A stretch of 35,725 nucleotides of DNA from an uncultured Blautia sp. (GCA_934409175.1 CAKRVX010000013.1:1-35725); one strand, 5' to 3'. Shown: positions 7,421-16,607, counted from the first letter of the stretch. The notes: generated by a model from the sequence alone, not told the origin. A program made the numbers and translations.

Positions 7421-8716
7421 ATGAGTGAAAGAGTCATCAAGGCGGCACTGCTTGGATTTGGAACAGTAGGAACAGGTGTCTATAAAGTATTAAAAAATCA
7501 GGAAGAAGAGATGGAAGCCAAGATCGGCTGCAAGGTAGAGATCAAGAAGATCCTTGTAAGAAATATTGAAAAAGCAGCTGGAAAACTGGAAGATCCATCT
7601 ATCCTGACAAATAATTGGGATGAAATTGTAAATGATCCGGAAATACAGATTGTTATTGAACTGATGGGCGGAATCGATCCTGCCAGAAAATATATTCTTG
7701 AGGCACTGAGAGCAGGCAAAAATACGGTATCTGCCAATAAAGATCTGATAGCAGTTTATGGTCATGAACTGCTGGAAACCGCACATGAAAATAAGGTGGA
7801 TTTCCTGTTTGAAGCAGCTGTTGCCGGAGGAATCCCAATCATCAGACCGTTGAAACAATGCCTGGCAGGAAACCATATGACAGAGATCATGGGAATTGTC
7901 AATGGTACTACAAATTTTATTCTGACAAAGATGACTCAGGAAGGAATGGAATTCAAGGATGCTCTTGCCCTGGCTACAGAGCTTGGTTATGCAGAGGCAG
8001 ATCCTACAGCGGATATCGAAGGACTGGATGCGGGACGTAAGGTCGCAATTCTTGCGTCGGTAGCTTTTAATTCCCGTGTGGTATTTAATGATGTTTATAC
8101 AGAAGGAATTGCAAAGATTACTTCAAAGGATATCCATTATGCAAAGGAAATGGGAAGGGATATTAAGCTTCTGGGTGTAGCCAGAAATACAGAAAACGGA
8201 ATCGAAGCATATGTATGCCCGATGCTGATTCCAAGTTCTCATCCTCTTGCAACAGTTAATGATTCCTATAATGCTGTTTTTGTACATGGCGATGCAGTAG
8301 AAGATGCAATGTTCTTTGGAAGAGGGGCAGGTGAGCTGCCTACAGCCAGCGCTGTGGTAGGAGATATCTTTGATATTGTACGTAATATACAGGCGGGATG
8401 TTGCGGCAGAATCGGATGCACTTGTTACAAACAGATTCCTGTAAAGAAAATGGAAGATACCTACAATCGTTATTTCCTTCGTCTGAAAGTAGAAGACCGT
8501 TGTGGTGTACTTGCAGAGATGACAGCAATTTTTGCAAAATATCAGGTAAGTGTAGCACAGATTATTCAGAAAGATACAAAAGTAGAAGGCTGTGCAGAGG
8601 TTGTTGTGATTACAGAGAAAGTAAGAGAGGGAGATTTCCGTACTGCGATCGAGGAAATCCGAAACAGAGATTCTGTACGTAAAATTTCCACAATCATCCG
8701 TGTATATGGTAAATAA
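7421..8716 (+). CDS. hom: Homoserine dehydrogenase with ACT domain
   Basis: It reduces L-aspartate semialdehyde to L-homoserine with NAD(P)H, the branch point toward threonine and methionine. The 431 residues show the nucleotide-binding GFGTVG (12-17), SANKDL (104-109) with Lys107, EAAVAGGIPI (131-140), NGTTNFIL (161-168) and the catalytic ADPTADIEGLDAGRK segment (193-207). From about 355 a C-terminal ACT domain (DRCGVLAEMTAIFAKYQVSV) suggests feedback control, probably by threonine. AAAGGGG precedes the ATG at a slightly long spacing. It stands alone behind its own TTGACA promoter; thrB and thrC are not in the window. Confidence 0.97.
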   Translation: MSERVIKAALLGFGTVGTGVYKVLKNQEEEMEAKIGCKVEIKKILVRNIEKAAGKLEDPSILTNNWDEIVNDPEIQIVIELMGGIDPARKYILEALRAGKNTVSANKDLIAVYGHELLETAHENKVDFLFEAAVAGGIPIIRPLKQCLAGNHMTEIMGIVNGTTNFILTKMTQEGMEFKDALALATELGYAEADPTADIEGLDAGRKVAILASVAFNSRVVFNDVYTEGIAKITSKDIHYAKEMGRDIKLLGVARNTENGIEAYVCPMLIPSSHPLATVNDSYNAVFVHGDAVEDAMFFGRGAGELPTASAVVGDIFDIVRNIQAGCCGRIGCTCYKQIPVKKMEDTYNRYFLRLKVEDRCGVLAEMTAIFAKYQVSVAQIIQKDTKVEGCAEVVVITEKVREGDFRTAIEEIRNRDSVRKISTIIRVYGK

Positions 8717-8740
8717 ATCAGGCTTTTTCGAAGAAAAGAA

Positions 8741-8768
8741 TTGAAAAATCCTGGATTTTTGGTACTAT
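8741..8768 (+). promoter_or_regulatory. Candidate promoter for gpmI
   Basis: TTGAAA (8741-8746), a 16-base spacer and TACTAT (8763-8768). It overlaps a small AT-rich hairpin (AAAAATC 8744-8750, GATTTTT 8754-8760) that may be the weak terminator of hom. Confidence 0.4.
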
Positions 8769-8819
8769 ATACATTGGAAACATTGAAAATTATACAAATA
8801 TATATATAAGGAGAACATT

Positions 8820-10361
8820 ATGAGCAAAAAACCAACCGTTTTAATGATCCTTGATGGTTATGGTCTGAATGACAAAAAAGAGGGAAATGCTGTTTATGAA
8901 GCTAAAACACCAGTTATGGATAAGCTGATGGCAGAGTATCCTTTTGTAAAAGGGAATGCAAGCGGACTCGCTGTAGGTCTTCCGGATGGACAGATGGGTA
9001 ACTCTGAAGTAGGTCATATGAACATGGGTGCAGGACGCATCGTATATCAGGAACTTACCAGAATTACAAAAGAGATTCAGGATGGAGATTTCTTTAAGAA
9101 TGAAGCTCTTCTGGCAGCAATGAAAAATGCAAAAGAAAATAATTCAGCAGTACACTTTATGGGACTTCTTTCTGATGGTGGTGTTCACAGCCATAATACA
9201 CATCTTTACGGACTTCTTGAGATGGCAAAAAAAGAAGGCGTAGAGAAAGTCTATGTACACTGTTTCCTGGACGGACGTGATACACCTCCTGCATCCGGAA
9301 AGGAATTTGTAGAACAGCTGGAAGCTGAGATGAAGAAAATCGGCGTCGGAGAAGTGGCTACTGTATCCGGACGTTATTATGCAATGGACCGTGATAACCG
9401 ATGGGATCGTGTTGAACTGGCATATAATGCGCTTACATCAGGAGAAGGTGTAAAAGGAACAGAGGCTGCAGCAGCAGTACAGGCTTCCTATGACAATGAT
9501 AAAACAGATGAATTTGTTCTTCCTACAGTAATTGAGAAAGATGGAAAACCAACAGCTGTAATTTCGGATAAGGACTCTGTAGTATTTTTCAATTTCCGTC
9601 CAGACCGTGCTCGTGAGATCACAAGAGCATTCTGTGATGATGATTTCCAGGGATTCGAAAGAAAAGTAAGACCACAGGTTACTTTTGTATGCTTCACAGA
9701 TTATGATGATACAATTCAGAACAAACTGGTGGCATTCCATAAAGTACAGCTTAAGAACACATTTGGCGAATACCTTGCTGCACATAATATGACACAGGCA
9801 CGTATCGCTGAGACAGAGAAATATGCACATGTTACTTTCTTCTTCAACGGTGGAGTAGAAGAGCCGAACCAGGGCGAAGACAGAATTCTTGTAAAGTCCC
9901 CGAAGGTTGCTACTTATGACCTTCAGCCTGAAATGAGTGCACCGCAGGTATGTGAGAAACTGGTAGATGCAATCAAATCTGAGAAATATGATGTGATTGT
10001 AATCAATTTTGCAAATCCGGATATGGTTGGTCATACAGGTGTAATGGCAGCGGCAGTGAAAGCTGTTGAAACTGTAGATGAATGTGTAGGCAAAGCAGTA
10101 GAAGCACTGAAATCCGTAGACGGACAGATGTTTATCTGCGCTGACCATGGAAATGCTGAGCAGCTGATCGACTACGAGACAGGTGCACCTTGGACTGCGC
10201 ATACTACAAACCCAGTACCGTTTATTCTGGTAAATGCAGATCCGAAATACACACTTCGTGAAAACGGATGTCTGGCAGATATCGTTCCTACACTGATTCA
10301 GCTGATGGGTATGGAACAGCCTGGAGAGATGACAGGTAAATCCCTTCTTATCGAGAAATAA
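8820..10361 (+). CDS. gpmI: 2,3-bisphosphoglycerate-independent phosphoglycerate mutase
   Basis: It interconverts 3- and 2-phosphoglycerate using two manganese ions and a phosphoserine intermediate. The 513-residue length is typical. Key elements are MILDGYG with Asp12, the nucleophile Ser62 in GQMGNSEVGHMNMGAGR, FLDGRDTPP, AMDRDNRWDR, and the C-terminal metal site ADHGNAEQ followed by TAHTTNPVPF. A strong AAGGAG at 8808-8813 sets the ATG. It is separated from pgk-tpiA by unrelated genes and has its own promoter and a strong terminator, so it is likely a single-gene unit. Confidence 0.98.
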   Translation: MSKKPTVLMILDGYGLNDKKEGNAVYEAKTPVMDKLMAEYPFVKGNASGLAVGLPDGQMGNSEVGHMNMGAGRIVYQELTRITKEIQDGDFFKNEALLAAMKNAKENNSAVHFMGLLSDGGVHSHNTHLYGLLEMAKKEGVEKVYVHCFLDGRDTPPASGKEFVEQLEAEMKKIGVGEVATVSGRYYAMDRDNRWDRVELAYNALTSGEGVKGTEAAAAVQASYDNDKTDEFVLPTVIEKDGKPTAVISDKDSVVFFNFRPDRAREITRAFCDDDFQGFERKVRPQVTFVCFTDYDDTIQNKLVAFHKVQLKNTFGEYLAAHNMTQARIAETEKYAHVTFFFNGGVEEPNQGEDRILVKSPKVATYDLQPEMSAPQVCEKLVDAIKSEKYDVIVINFANPDMVGHTGVMAAAVKAVETVDECVGKAVEALKSVDGQMFICADHGNAEQLIDYETGAPWTAHTTNPVPFILVNADPKYTLRENGCLADIVPTLIQLMGMEQPGEMTGKSLLIEK

Positions 10362-10380
10362 GAATTCGTGATTATAACGA

Positions 10381-10412
10381 AAAAAACCTCCGGTTTACCG
10401 GGGGTTTTTTTG
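10381..10412 (+). terminator. Terminator after gpmI
   Basis: A 13-bp stem (10381-10393 and 10398-10410, one G-U) with a TTTA loop, A-run on the left and seven T on the right. Confidence 0.92.
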
Positions 10413-10449
10413 TGATTATGTAGAAAATATGGGAATTAAAAAACACATC

Positions 10450-10478
10450 TTGAAATAGGAAATATTTTCAACTATAAT
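10450..10478 (+). promoter_or_regulatory. Promoter for the first MATE exporter
   Basis: TTGAAA (10450-10455), a 17-base spacer and a perfect TATAAT (10473-10478). Transcription would begin near 10485, about 70 bases before the start codon. Confidence 0.75.
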
Positions 10479-10524
10479 CGCTCTGACACATCAAAAAAAC
10501 TCTGCACAGTTTGTAACAGAGCGA
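10478..10524 (+). promoter_or_regulatory. Leader inverted repeat before the MATE gene
   Basis: TCGCTCTG (10478-10485) and CAGAGCGA (10517-10524) form a perfect 8-bp repeat. Inside it a second CTCTG near 10500 could compete for the same right arm, and AAACT/AGTTT gives a smaller inner hairpin. It may be an operator at the transcription start or alternative leader folds; no regulator is obvious nearby. Confidence 0.35.
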
Positions 10525-10556
10525 GTTAAATATGCAGAAAAATGGAGGGTTTTGGA

Positions 10557-11897
10557 ATGCAGACAGATATGACTGTCGGGAAACCGACAAAGATGATACT
10601 TAATTTTACCATTCCTGTCTTTATGGGAAATGTATTCCAACAGTTTTACAATATGGCAGATGCCATCATTGTGGGGAAGTTTGTAGGAACTAAGGGATTG
10701 GCAGCAGTAGGGTCTACAGGAACGATCATGTTTTTGATCATAGGTTTTCTGATGGGGCTGACAGCAGGATTTACAGTATTGACGTCACAGAAGTTCGGAG
10801 CAGGGAAAATGGATGAAATGCGGCAATCTGTGGGAAATGCGGCCATACTGTCATTACTGATCTCAGTGCTCATGACTGCAGTGAGCATGGTGGGAATGCG
10901 ACCACTTCTCACATTTATGCATACACCTGGAGACATTTTTGAGGATGCCTATGCTTATATTATGATTATATGCGGAGGAATTTTTGCCCAGGTGCTGTAC
11001 AATATTCTGGCAAGTATCCTCCGGGCACTGGGAAACAGTAAAACACCTCTGTATTTCCTGATTCTTGCGGCGGTTTTAAACATTGTTCTGGATCTGGTAT
11101 TTATCATTGTATTTCATATGGGAGTGGCAGGGGCTGCCTGGGCAACTGTTACAGCTCAGGGAGTTTCCGGACTGTTGTGCCTGGTGTACATTATAAAATG
11201 TGTGCCTGAACTTCGATTGTGCAGAGAAGACTGGAAATTCCGTTGGGAGCTTTCAAAAAAAGAAATCGAAGTAGGAATTCCCATGGGACTTCAGTATTCT
11301 ATTACTGCTATCGGAACTATGATGGTACAGTCAGCACTGAATATCCTGGGTTCCTATGCAGTAGCGGCTTTTACTGCAGGAAATAAGATCGAAAATATCT
11401 TTACACAGGCATATGTGGCACTGGGAACTACCATGGCCACTTATAATGCGCAGAATGTGGGGGCGCGTAAACTTGACAGAGTCAGGTCCGGGTTCAACTG
11501 TGCGCATATTATGGGAGTGATCTATGCCATTGTGACAGGAGTGATCATTTTCTTTTTTGGTAAATACTTTTCCTATTTGTTTATCTCGGACAATGCTGCA
11601 GAAGTAATTCCTATGGTGGATATATATGTGAAATGTGTGGCCGTATTCTTTATCCCATTGCACTTTGTAAATGTTCTTAGAAATGGAATTCAGGGTATGG
11701 GATATGGACTGCTGCCTATGCTGGCGGGTGTAGCAGAATTGACTGGAAGAGGCGTGACAGCAACTATTGCGGCAGCACACAAAAGTTATTTTGGTGCCTG
11801 CATGGCGAGTCCTGTAGCATGGATTCTGGCAGGCGGTCTGCTGGTTGCCATGTATTTCTTTGTTATGAAAGATATGAAGAAACGTCTTGAACTGTAA
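10557..11897 (+). CDS. MATE family efflux transporter
   Basis: A 446-residue polytopic inner-membrane protein, the size of 12-helix MATE exporters, predicted to expel drugs or metabolites by Na+ or H+ antiport. The start MTVGKPTKMILNFTIPVFMGNVFQQFYNMADAIIVGKFVG region matches the first MATE helix pair, and a second internal repeat begins near GIPMGLQYSITAIGTMMVQ. The start is Met at 10557, since GGAGGG lies just upstream at 10544-10549; a frame from 10542 would place this site inside the gene. It has its own promoter and a terminator, so it is monocistronic. A second MATE gene is at 26768. Substrate unknown. Confidence 0.92.
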   Translation: MQTDMTVGKPTKMILNFTIPVFMGNVFQQFYNMADAIIVGKFVGTKGLAAVGSTGTIMFLIIGFLMGLTAGFTVLTSQKFGAGKMDEMRQSVGNAAILSLLISVLMTAVSMVGMRPLLTFMHTPGDIFEDAYAYIMIICGGIFAQVLYNILASILRALGNSKTPLYFLILAAVLNIVLDLVFIIVFHMGVAGAAWATVTAQGVSGLLCLVYIIKCVPELRLCREDWKFRWELSKKEIEVGIPMGLQYSITAIGTMMVQSALNILGSYAVAAFTAGNKIENIFTQAYVALGTTMATYNAQNVGARKLDRVRSGFNCAHIMGVIYAIVTGVIIFFFGKYFSYLFISDNAAEVIPMVDIYVKCVAVFFIPLHFVNVLRNGIQGMGYGLLPMLAGVAELTGRGVTATIAAAHKSYFGACMASPVAWILAGGLLVAMYFFVMKDMKKRLEL

Positions 11898-11917
11898 AAT
11901 AAAAAGAGTAGAAATCT

Positions 11918-11955
11918 AAAAGCCATGTGTCTATTTCGGACACATGGCTTTTTAC
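11918..11955. terminator. Terminator after the first MATE gene
   Basis: A perfect 14-bp stem (AAAAGCCATGTGTC 11918-11931 and its complement 11939-11952) with a seven-base loop and five T. Confidence 0.92.
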
Positions 11956-12003
11956 AAATTTTTTGAGAAAAAGATGAATAACAGATGCAAATTGGAAGAA
12001 TTA

Positions 12004-12012
12004 TGTTATAAT
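12004..12012 (+). promoter_or_regulatory. Extended -10 promoter for the L,D-transpeptidase
   Basis: TGTTATAAT: a perfect TATAAT with TGn in front, 42 bases before the start codon. No good -35 at the usual distance. Confidence 0.55.
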
Positions 12013-12054
12013 AGAGGGGCTGACATACAGCGATTTTTATTGAGGAGAATATAA

Positions 12055-13599
12055 ATGGGGAAAAACGAAGAGAAAAACGAAAAGGCAGAAGGTATAATCC
12101 GTAAATCAGCGAAACCCAGCAGAATTTCTTATGTACCTATTGCAGAAGAAGACCTTGCCCCTTATGAACCGCCAGTGAAGAAGAAACATAAAGTACTGAA
12201 GGTTACAGGAATTACGCTGGCGATGATCGTAGTTGCAGCAGGTTCAGCTTATGCAGGAATGTCTTATTATTATTCGGATAAATTTTTTGAAGGAACCACA
12301 ATTAATGGAATCAACTGCTCAGGAAAAACAGCATATGAAGCGGAGCAGGAGATTGCGAAGACAGTCGAGGATTATTCCATAGAGGTGGATTCCCGTAATC
12401 TGGATCCGCAGACGATCAGTGGAGATCAGATTGGTTACAGTTATGTTTCAGATGGCAGTGTTCTGAAGCTTTTGAAAGCACAGAAGCCATATGAATGGAT
12501 TCTGGGATTTTTTGAAACCAGAAGTTATACTGCAGCAGAGAATACTACTTATGATAAGCAGAAGCTGAAAGAACAGGTAAAAGCACTTAACTGTGCGCAG
12601 GAGGAAAATCAGGTAGCACCAGAAGATGCATATGTAGCGTATGGTGATGATCAGTTTGAAATCGTGCCTGAGACAGAGGGAAGTGAACTGGATCTGCGGC
12701 AGGCATATAATGCACTTTCTGAGGCTGTTTCAGACAATGAAACTACGGTTGATTTCAGCAGTAATCCGGATGTATATGTAAAAGCTTCAGTTACCAGTGA
12801 CGACCCGGACCTTCAGGCGTCTCTTGATGCATGTAATAATTTTACAAAAGCAAGTATTACTTACACGTTTGGAGATGAAACAGTGACTCTGGATGGAAAT
12901 ACTATCAAGGACTGGCTGAACTTCGATGATAAAGGTCAGCTTATCAGAGATGATGCTTCTTTTCAGCAGCACATTGCAGATTATGTGGCGCAGCTTGCAG
13001 CGGCTCATGATACGGTAGGTACGGAAAGGGAATTTCAGACCACAAGCGGAAGAACGGTGAGTGTTTATGGTTCTGCCTATGGATGGCAGACTGACCAGGC
13101 TTCAGAAGTAGCTCAGCTTACACAGGAAATTCAGTCCGGTACCCAAACTACCAGAGATCCGATTTATTCCATGACTGCCAATGCGCATGGATACAATGAT
13201 ATTGGAAACACTTATATTGAGGTGGATCTGTCTGAACAACATATGTATTATTATCAGGACGGATCTGTGATCTTTGAATCAGATATTGTCTCAGGAGATA
13301 TGAGATATGCAGATCGTCAGACACCGGCTGGAATTTATACGCTTTATTATAAAAAGAGTCCTGATGTATTAAGAGGAAAACAGCTGGCTAATGGTAAATA
13401 TGAATATGAGACGAAAGTAAATTACTGGATGCCGTTTAATGGTGGAATCGGTTTTCATGATGCGTCCTGGCAGCCATACTTCGGAGGTGACCGATATCTG
13501 GAAGGCGGATCTCACGGATGTATTAATATGCCGCCGGATAAAGCGGCTGAACTTTATAATATCATTCAGTATGGTGTGCCGATCGTGTGCTTCTATTAA
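12055..13599 (+). CDS. Membrane-anchored L,D-transpeptidase (YkuD domain)
   Basis: It is predicted to cross-link peptidoglycan stem peptides outside the membrane. The 514 residues comprise a charged cytoplasmic N-terminus (1-45), one membrane helix (about 48-72, no cleavage site), an extracellular region (75-370) resembling the PG_binding_4 peptidoglycan-binding domains found in clostridial L,D-transpeptidases, and a C-terminal YkuD catalytic domain (about 385-514). The domain has His468 in GFHDASW and the catalytic Cys489 in SHGCINMP. GAGGAG lies nine bases before the ATG. It stands alone between two hairpins. It is an intact enzyme and a possible source of beta-lactam-insensitive cross-links, by family analogy. 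Confidence 0.93.
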   Translation: MGKNEEKNEKAEGIIRKSAKPSRISYVPIAEEDLAPYEPPVKKKHKVLKVTGITLAMIVVAAGSAYAGMSYYYSDKFFEGTTINGINCSGKTAYEAEQEIAKTVEDYSIEVDSRNLDPQTISGDQIGYSYVSDGSVLKLLKAQKPYEWILGFFETRSYTAAENTTYDKQKLKEQVKALNCAQEENQVAPEDAYVAYGDDQFEIVPETEGSELDLRQAYNALSEAVSDNETTVDFSSNPDVYVKASVTSDDPDLQASLDACNNFTKASITYTFGDETVTLDGNTIKDWLNFDDKGQLIRDDASFQQHIADYVAQLAAAHDTVGTEREFQTTSGRTVSVYGSAYGWQTDQASEVAQLTQEIQSGTQTTRDPIYSMTANAHGYNDIGNTYIEVDLSEQHMYYYQDGSVIFESDIVSGDMRYADRQTPAGIYTLYYKKSPDVLRGKQLANGKYEYETKVNYWMPFNGGIGFHDASWQPYFGGDRYLEGGSHGCINMPPDKAAELYNIIQYGVPIVCFY

Positions 13600-13622
13600 T
13601 ATGTGAGGAACAGAAATTACAG

Positions 13623-13651
13623 TTAAGGCTGTCTGAATCAGACAGCCTTAA
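13623..13651 (+). terminator. Hairpin after the L,D-transpeptidase
   Basis: A perfect 13-bp stem (TTAAGGCTGTCTG and CAGACAGCCTTAA) with a three-base loop. The position suits a terminator, but only TAATAATTAT follows rather than a T-run. Confidence 0.55.
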
Positions 13652-13715
13652 TAATTATCTGAAGAATACATGGGTTGTAGAAATATGACATCAGCAGTCA
13701 AAAGGAGGAAATAAC

Positions 13716-14006
13716 ATGGGATCTTTAGATGTGATTTTAACAGCAGTGGCTTTGATCGTAGGAATAATGCTTCTGACAGGACATGGAGCAATTTTTATGA
13801 AAGGCGGAAATGCAGATGTCCGTAAAAAACTTTATGATGAAAAGAAAATGGAAAAGGGCTGTGGAGTGGCAATGGTCCTGATTGGCATTGTTTCAGGAAT
13901 TAATATGTTTTTTACGAGTTTTGAAGCAAGTGTTGCATACATAGTGATTCTGCTTGTTATCGTGGTAGGGCTTGTGTATTATCTCAGAAAGAAATGCAGA
14001 AAATAA
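13716..14006 (+). CDS. DUF3784-like small membrane protein
   Basis: A 96-residue protein with three predicted membrane helices (about 5-22, 48-66 and 70-90). The loop GGNADVRKKLYDEKKMEKGCG between helices 1 and 2 resembles the conserved YDEKKL segment of DUF3784 proteins, small Firmicutes membrane proteins of unknown role. The start is clear, with AAAGGAGGAA seven bases upstream. A bidirectional terminator separates it from the convergent HAD gene. Family assignment is from recall and moderately sure; function unknown. Confidence 0.75.
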   Translation: MGSLDVILTAVALIVGIMLLTGHGAIFMKGGNADVRKKLYDEKKMEKGCGVAMVLIGIVSGINMFFTSFEASVAYIVILLVIVVGLVYYLRKKCRK

Positions 14007-14010
14007 AAAT

Positions 14011-14058
14011 CAAAAACGGAGCAGGTTCTTCAATCTTGAGGAACCTGCTCCGTTTTTG
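14011..14058. terminator. Bidirectional terminator (DUF3784-like / HAD)
   Basis: A perfect 18-bp stem (14011-14028 and 14041-14058) centred on ACGGAGCAGGTTC, with further pairing toward the loop, A5 on the left and T5 on the right. The stop codon of the HAD gene starts immediately next to it. Confidence 0.93.
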
Positions 14059-14694
14059 TCAGGAATTTCTGCCGGAATTACAGATCTGAATCAGATCTTC
14101 TGGCCTGGTGATGGTTTTCCATGGACTTTCTACATGGCCAAAGCCATACGATGCAAATATGAATGGAACGCCTGCCTTTTTACAGGCATTGAAATCACCT
14201 GCAGTATCACCTACATAAACAGGAGACTGCAAATGATATTTCTCAGAAATTTTTATAATATTATCGGCTTTGGCGAGGCCTGTATCACCGGGACAAAGGT
14301 GACCTTTAAAATAATGTTCAAAACCGGTAGCTTTCAGAAAAACCTCAATATATCCAGCCTGACAATTACTGACGATAAAGAGAGGATATCGTTTGCCCAG
14401 TTCCTGAAGTGTATTTTCCAGTCCTTCATAAAGAGGTGCACATTGTTTTAATAATGCTTCATGCTCTGCCTGACAGCATCCATCGATAATGCGAAGCTGC
14501 TCAGATTCACTGAGCTCAGGAAAGAGCTGTCTGGCTATATCCGGAAGGAGCTGACCAAACAAAGACATGAGTTTTTGTGAAGTAAGTTCAATATTCATAT
14601 GCTCTTTGGTCTGAAGATACCAGGTCCATGCTTTCGCTACGATTTCTGTAGAATTCCATAAAGTGCCATCTACGTCAAAAATGATACTGTCCAT
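14059..14694 (-). CDS. HAD family hydrolase (phosphoglycolate phosphatase-like)
   Basis: A 211-residue cytoplasmic phosphatase of the haloacid dehalogenase class. All four motifs are visible: I, DVDGT with nucleophile Asp7 and acid Asp9; II, IVSN with Ser109; III, Lys142 in GLAKADN; IV, GDTAGD with Asp163 and Asp167. A helical cap domain (about 15-85) sits between motifs I and II, as in PGP and beta-phosphoglucomutase types; the substrate cannot be named. AAAGGGA lies nine bases before the ATG. It is divergent from sfsA and converges on the DUF3784-like gene. Confidence 0.9.
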   Translation of the reverse strand: MDSIIFDVDGTLWNSTEIVAKAWTWYLQTKEHMNIELTSQKLMSLFGQLLPDIARQLFPELSESEQLRIIDGCCQAEHEALLKQCAPLYEGLENTLQELGKRYPLFIVSNCQAGYIEVFLKATGFEHYFKGHLCPGDTGLAKADNIIKISEKYHLQSPVYVGDTAGDFNACKKAGVPFIFASYGFGHVESPWKTITRPEDLIQICNSGRNS

Positions 14695-14806
14695 GATATA
14701 AGATCCCTTTCTGATGTCGGTTTTGTGGTTTTATCTTTCGTATTTACGGTAATATTAATTCTATGGCAGAAAAGAAAAAAATTCAACTGTCTTTTTTATG
14801 ATTTTA

Positions 14807-14815
14807 TGGTATGAT
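14807..14815 (+). promoter_or_regulatory. Extended -10 promoter for sfsA
   Basis: TGGTATGAT, with TGn in front of TATGAT. Transcription would begin near 14822, which places the ATG at 14821 at the transcription start and favours the ATG at 14836 as the sfsA start. Confidence 0.55.
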
Positions 14816-14835
14816 AGAGCATGCGAGGAAGAAAT

Positions 14836-15516
14836 ATGAAATATAAAAATATAAAACGGGCAGTTTTTCAGGAGCGCCCTAATCGTTTTATTGCACATGT
14901 TAAACTGAATGGACATATGGAAACAGTCCATGTTAAAAATACAGGGCGATGTAAGGAACTTCTTGTGCCAGGTGCGGAAGTGATTCTGGAGGAAAGCTTT
15001 AATCCTTCCAGGAAGACCAGGTATGATCTGATCTGTGTAAAGAAATCCGGAAGATGGATCAATATGGATTCGCAGATCCCTAATAAAGTAGCGGCAGAAT
15101 GGATTGAGAATGGAGGACTTTTTCCGGAGGATGTTCAGGTAAAAACGGAAAAGGTTTATGGCAATTCCAGATTTGATCTTTATGTGGAATCTCAATACAG
15201 AAAAGCATTTGTGGAAGTCAAAGGAGTTACGCTGGAAGAAAATAATATTGCCAGATTTCCGGATGCTCCTACAGAAAGAGGGCTTAAACATGTAGAAGAA
15301 CTGATCCGATGTCTGAAAGATGGTTATGAAGCATATTTGCTGTTTGTAATACAGATGGAAGGAATTACAGAATTTGAACCGAACTGGAATACCCATCCGA
15401 AATTTGGAGAAGCTTTACAGAGAGCCAGACAGGCGGGAGTGCATTTGATTGCCCGGGACTGTCTGATCCGTGAAGATTATATAGAAATACAGAATCCGGT
15501 TCCGATCAGGCTGTAA
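14836..15516 (+). CDS. sfsA: SfsA family nuclease
   Basis: A 226-residue member of the SfsA family, first named from maltose genes in E. coli and related to restriction-type nucleases; its true cellular role is unsettled. Seen motifs are VKNTGRCKELLVPGAEV, an OB-like N-terminal part; NSRFDLY and FVEVKGVTLE, which give the Asp and Glu-x-Lys metal site; and FPDAPTERGLKHVEEL. The start is Met at 14836, with GAGG seven bases upstream and the predicted transcription start at about 14822; a frame from 14821 is less likely. mutY follows 35 bases later, so the two DNA-acting genes are probably co-transcribed. Confidence 0.94.
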   Translation: MKYKNIKRAVFQERPNRFIAHVKLNGHMETVHVKNTGRCKELLVPGAEVILEESFNPSRKTRYDLICVKKSGRWINMDSQIPNKVAAEWIENGGLFPEDVQVKTEKVYGNSRFDLYVESQYRKAFVEVKGVTLEENNIARFPDAPTERGLKHVEELIRCLKDGYEAYLLFVIQMEGITEFEPNWNTHPKFGEALQRARQAGVHLIARDCLIREDYIEIQNPVPIRL

Positions 15517-15551
15517 AAGCCGGTACCGGAGAAATAGATTCGGAGAGAAAA

Positions 15552-16607
15552 ATGCTGCAAGAAATAGTAGAGCCTTTATTGAAATGGTACAGAGAAAATA
15601 AAAGAGTATTGCCATGGCGTGATAAAGATAATGCATATTATACATGGATATCAGAAATCATGCTCCAGCAGACCAGAGTGGAAGCTGTAAAACCATATTT
15701 TCAACGATTTATTCAGGAATTGCCGGATGTTGCTGCATTGGCAGAATGTCCGGAAGAAAGACTTCTCAAATTATGGGAAGGACTGGGATACTATAATCGT
15801 GTTAGAAATATGCAGAAAGCGGCCCAGACAGTGATGGAGAAATATAAAGGCAGACTGCCTGAAGATTATGACACCCTTATGTCGTTAAAGGGGATAGGGA
15901 GTTATACAGCAGGTGCGATTGCATCTATTGCCTATAGTAAAAAAGTTCCGGCTGTGGATGGAAATGTACTTAGAGTAATCTCCAGAATTACGGAGAGCAA
16001 AGAGGACATCAGCAGACTGTCGGTTCGTAAAAAGATGGAAAAAGATCTTCAGGAGATTATGCCTGAAGATTCTCCGGGAGATTTTAACCAGGCGCTTATG
16101 GAATTGGGAGCGGTTATATGTGTTCCCAATGGACAGGCAATATGCGGGAAATGTCCAGTGGCATTTGTTTGCAGAGCGTACAGACATGGCATGGTGGATG
16201 AACTTCCGGTAAAAGCACAAAAAAAAGCAAAAAAGCTGGAGAAAAGAACAGTACTTGTGATACAGGATGGAGAACATTCTGCTATTCGCCGGAGAGCGGA
16301 TAAAGGACTTCTGGCAGGATTGTATGAACTTCCTAATCTGCCGGGACATCTGGATCAGAAAGAGGTTCTGGAATATGTCAGAAATCAGGGACTGATTCCG
16401 CTTCATATAGAAGAACTTCCTGATGCAAAGCATATTTTTTCTCATATCGAATGGAGAATGCGTGCATACAGGATCAGGGTGTCATCCCTGGAAAAAGTAG
16501 AGGAAGAAAAACTTATTTTTGCAAGTAAGGAACAGATAGGTAAAAGGTACGCAATTCCATCTGCATTTGGAGCGTACGCAAGATATATTAAGGAGGAAAA
16601 GAGATGA
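15552..16607 (+). CDS. mutY: A/G-specific adenine DNA glycosylase
   Basis: It removes adenine mispaired with 8-oxoguanine or guanine in base excision repair. The 351 residues contain the catalytic Glu35 in SEIMLQQTRV, the helix-hairpin-helix LKGIGSYTAGAI (112-123), the catalytic Asp136 in VPAVDGNVLR, and the [4Fe-4S] cysteines 190, 198, 201 and 207. The C-terminal third (from about 225) is the NUDIX-like 8-oxoG recognition domain. The ATG has GGAGAG upstream. Its last codons overlap the glycosyltransferase start in ATGA, so translation is coupled although the functions are unrelated. Confidence 0.97.
   Translation: MLQEIVEPLLKWYRENKRVLPWRDKDNAYYTWISEIMLQQTRVEAVKPYFQRFIQELPDVAALAECPEERLLKLWEGLGYYNRVRNMQKAAQTVMEKYKGRLPEDYDTLMSLKGIGSYTAGAIASIAYSKKVPAVDGNVLRVISRITESKEDISRLSVRKKMEKDLQEIMPEDSPGDFNQALMELGAVICVPNGQAICGKCPVAFVCRAYRHGMVDELPVKAQKKAKKLEKRTVLVIQDGEHSAIRRRADKGLLAGLYELPNLPGHLDQKEVLEYVRNQGLIPLHIEELPDAKHIFSHIEWRMRAYRIRVSSLEKVEEEKLIFASKEQIGKRYAIPSAFGAYARYIKEEKR

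Noticed and set aside
9438..10202. Open frame of about 250 codons on the minus strand opposite gpmI
   Set aside because: It is antisense to a complete, well-conserved gpmI, with no motif and an implausible Cys- and Phe-rich composition.
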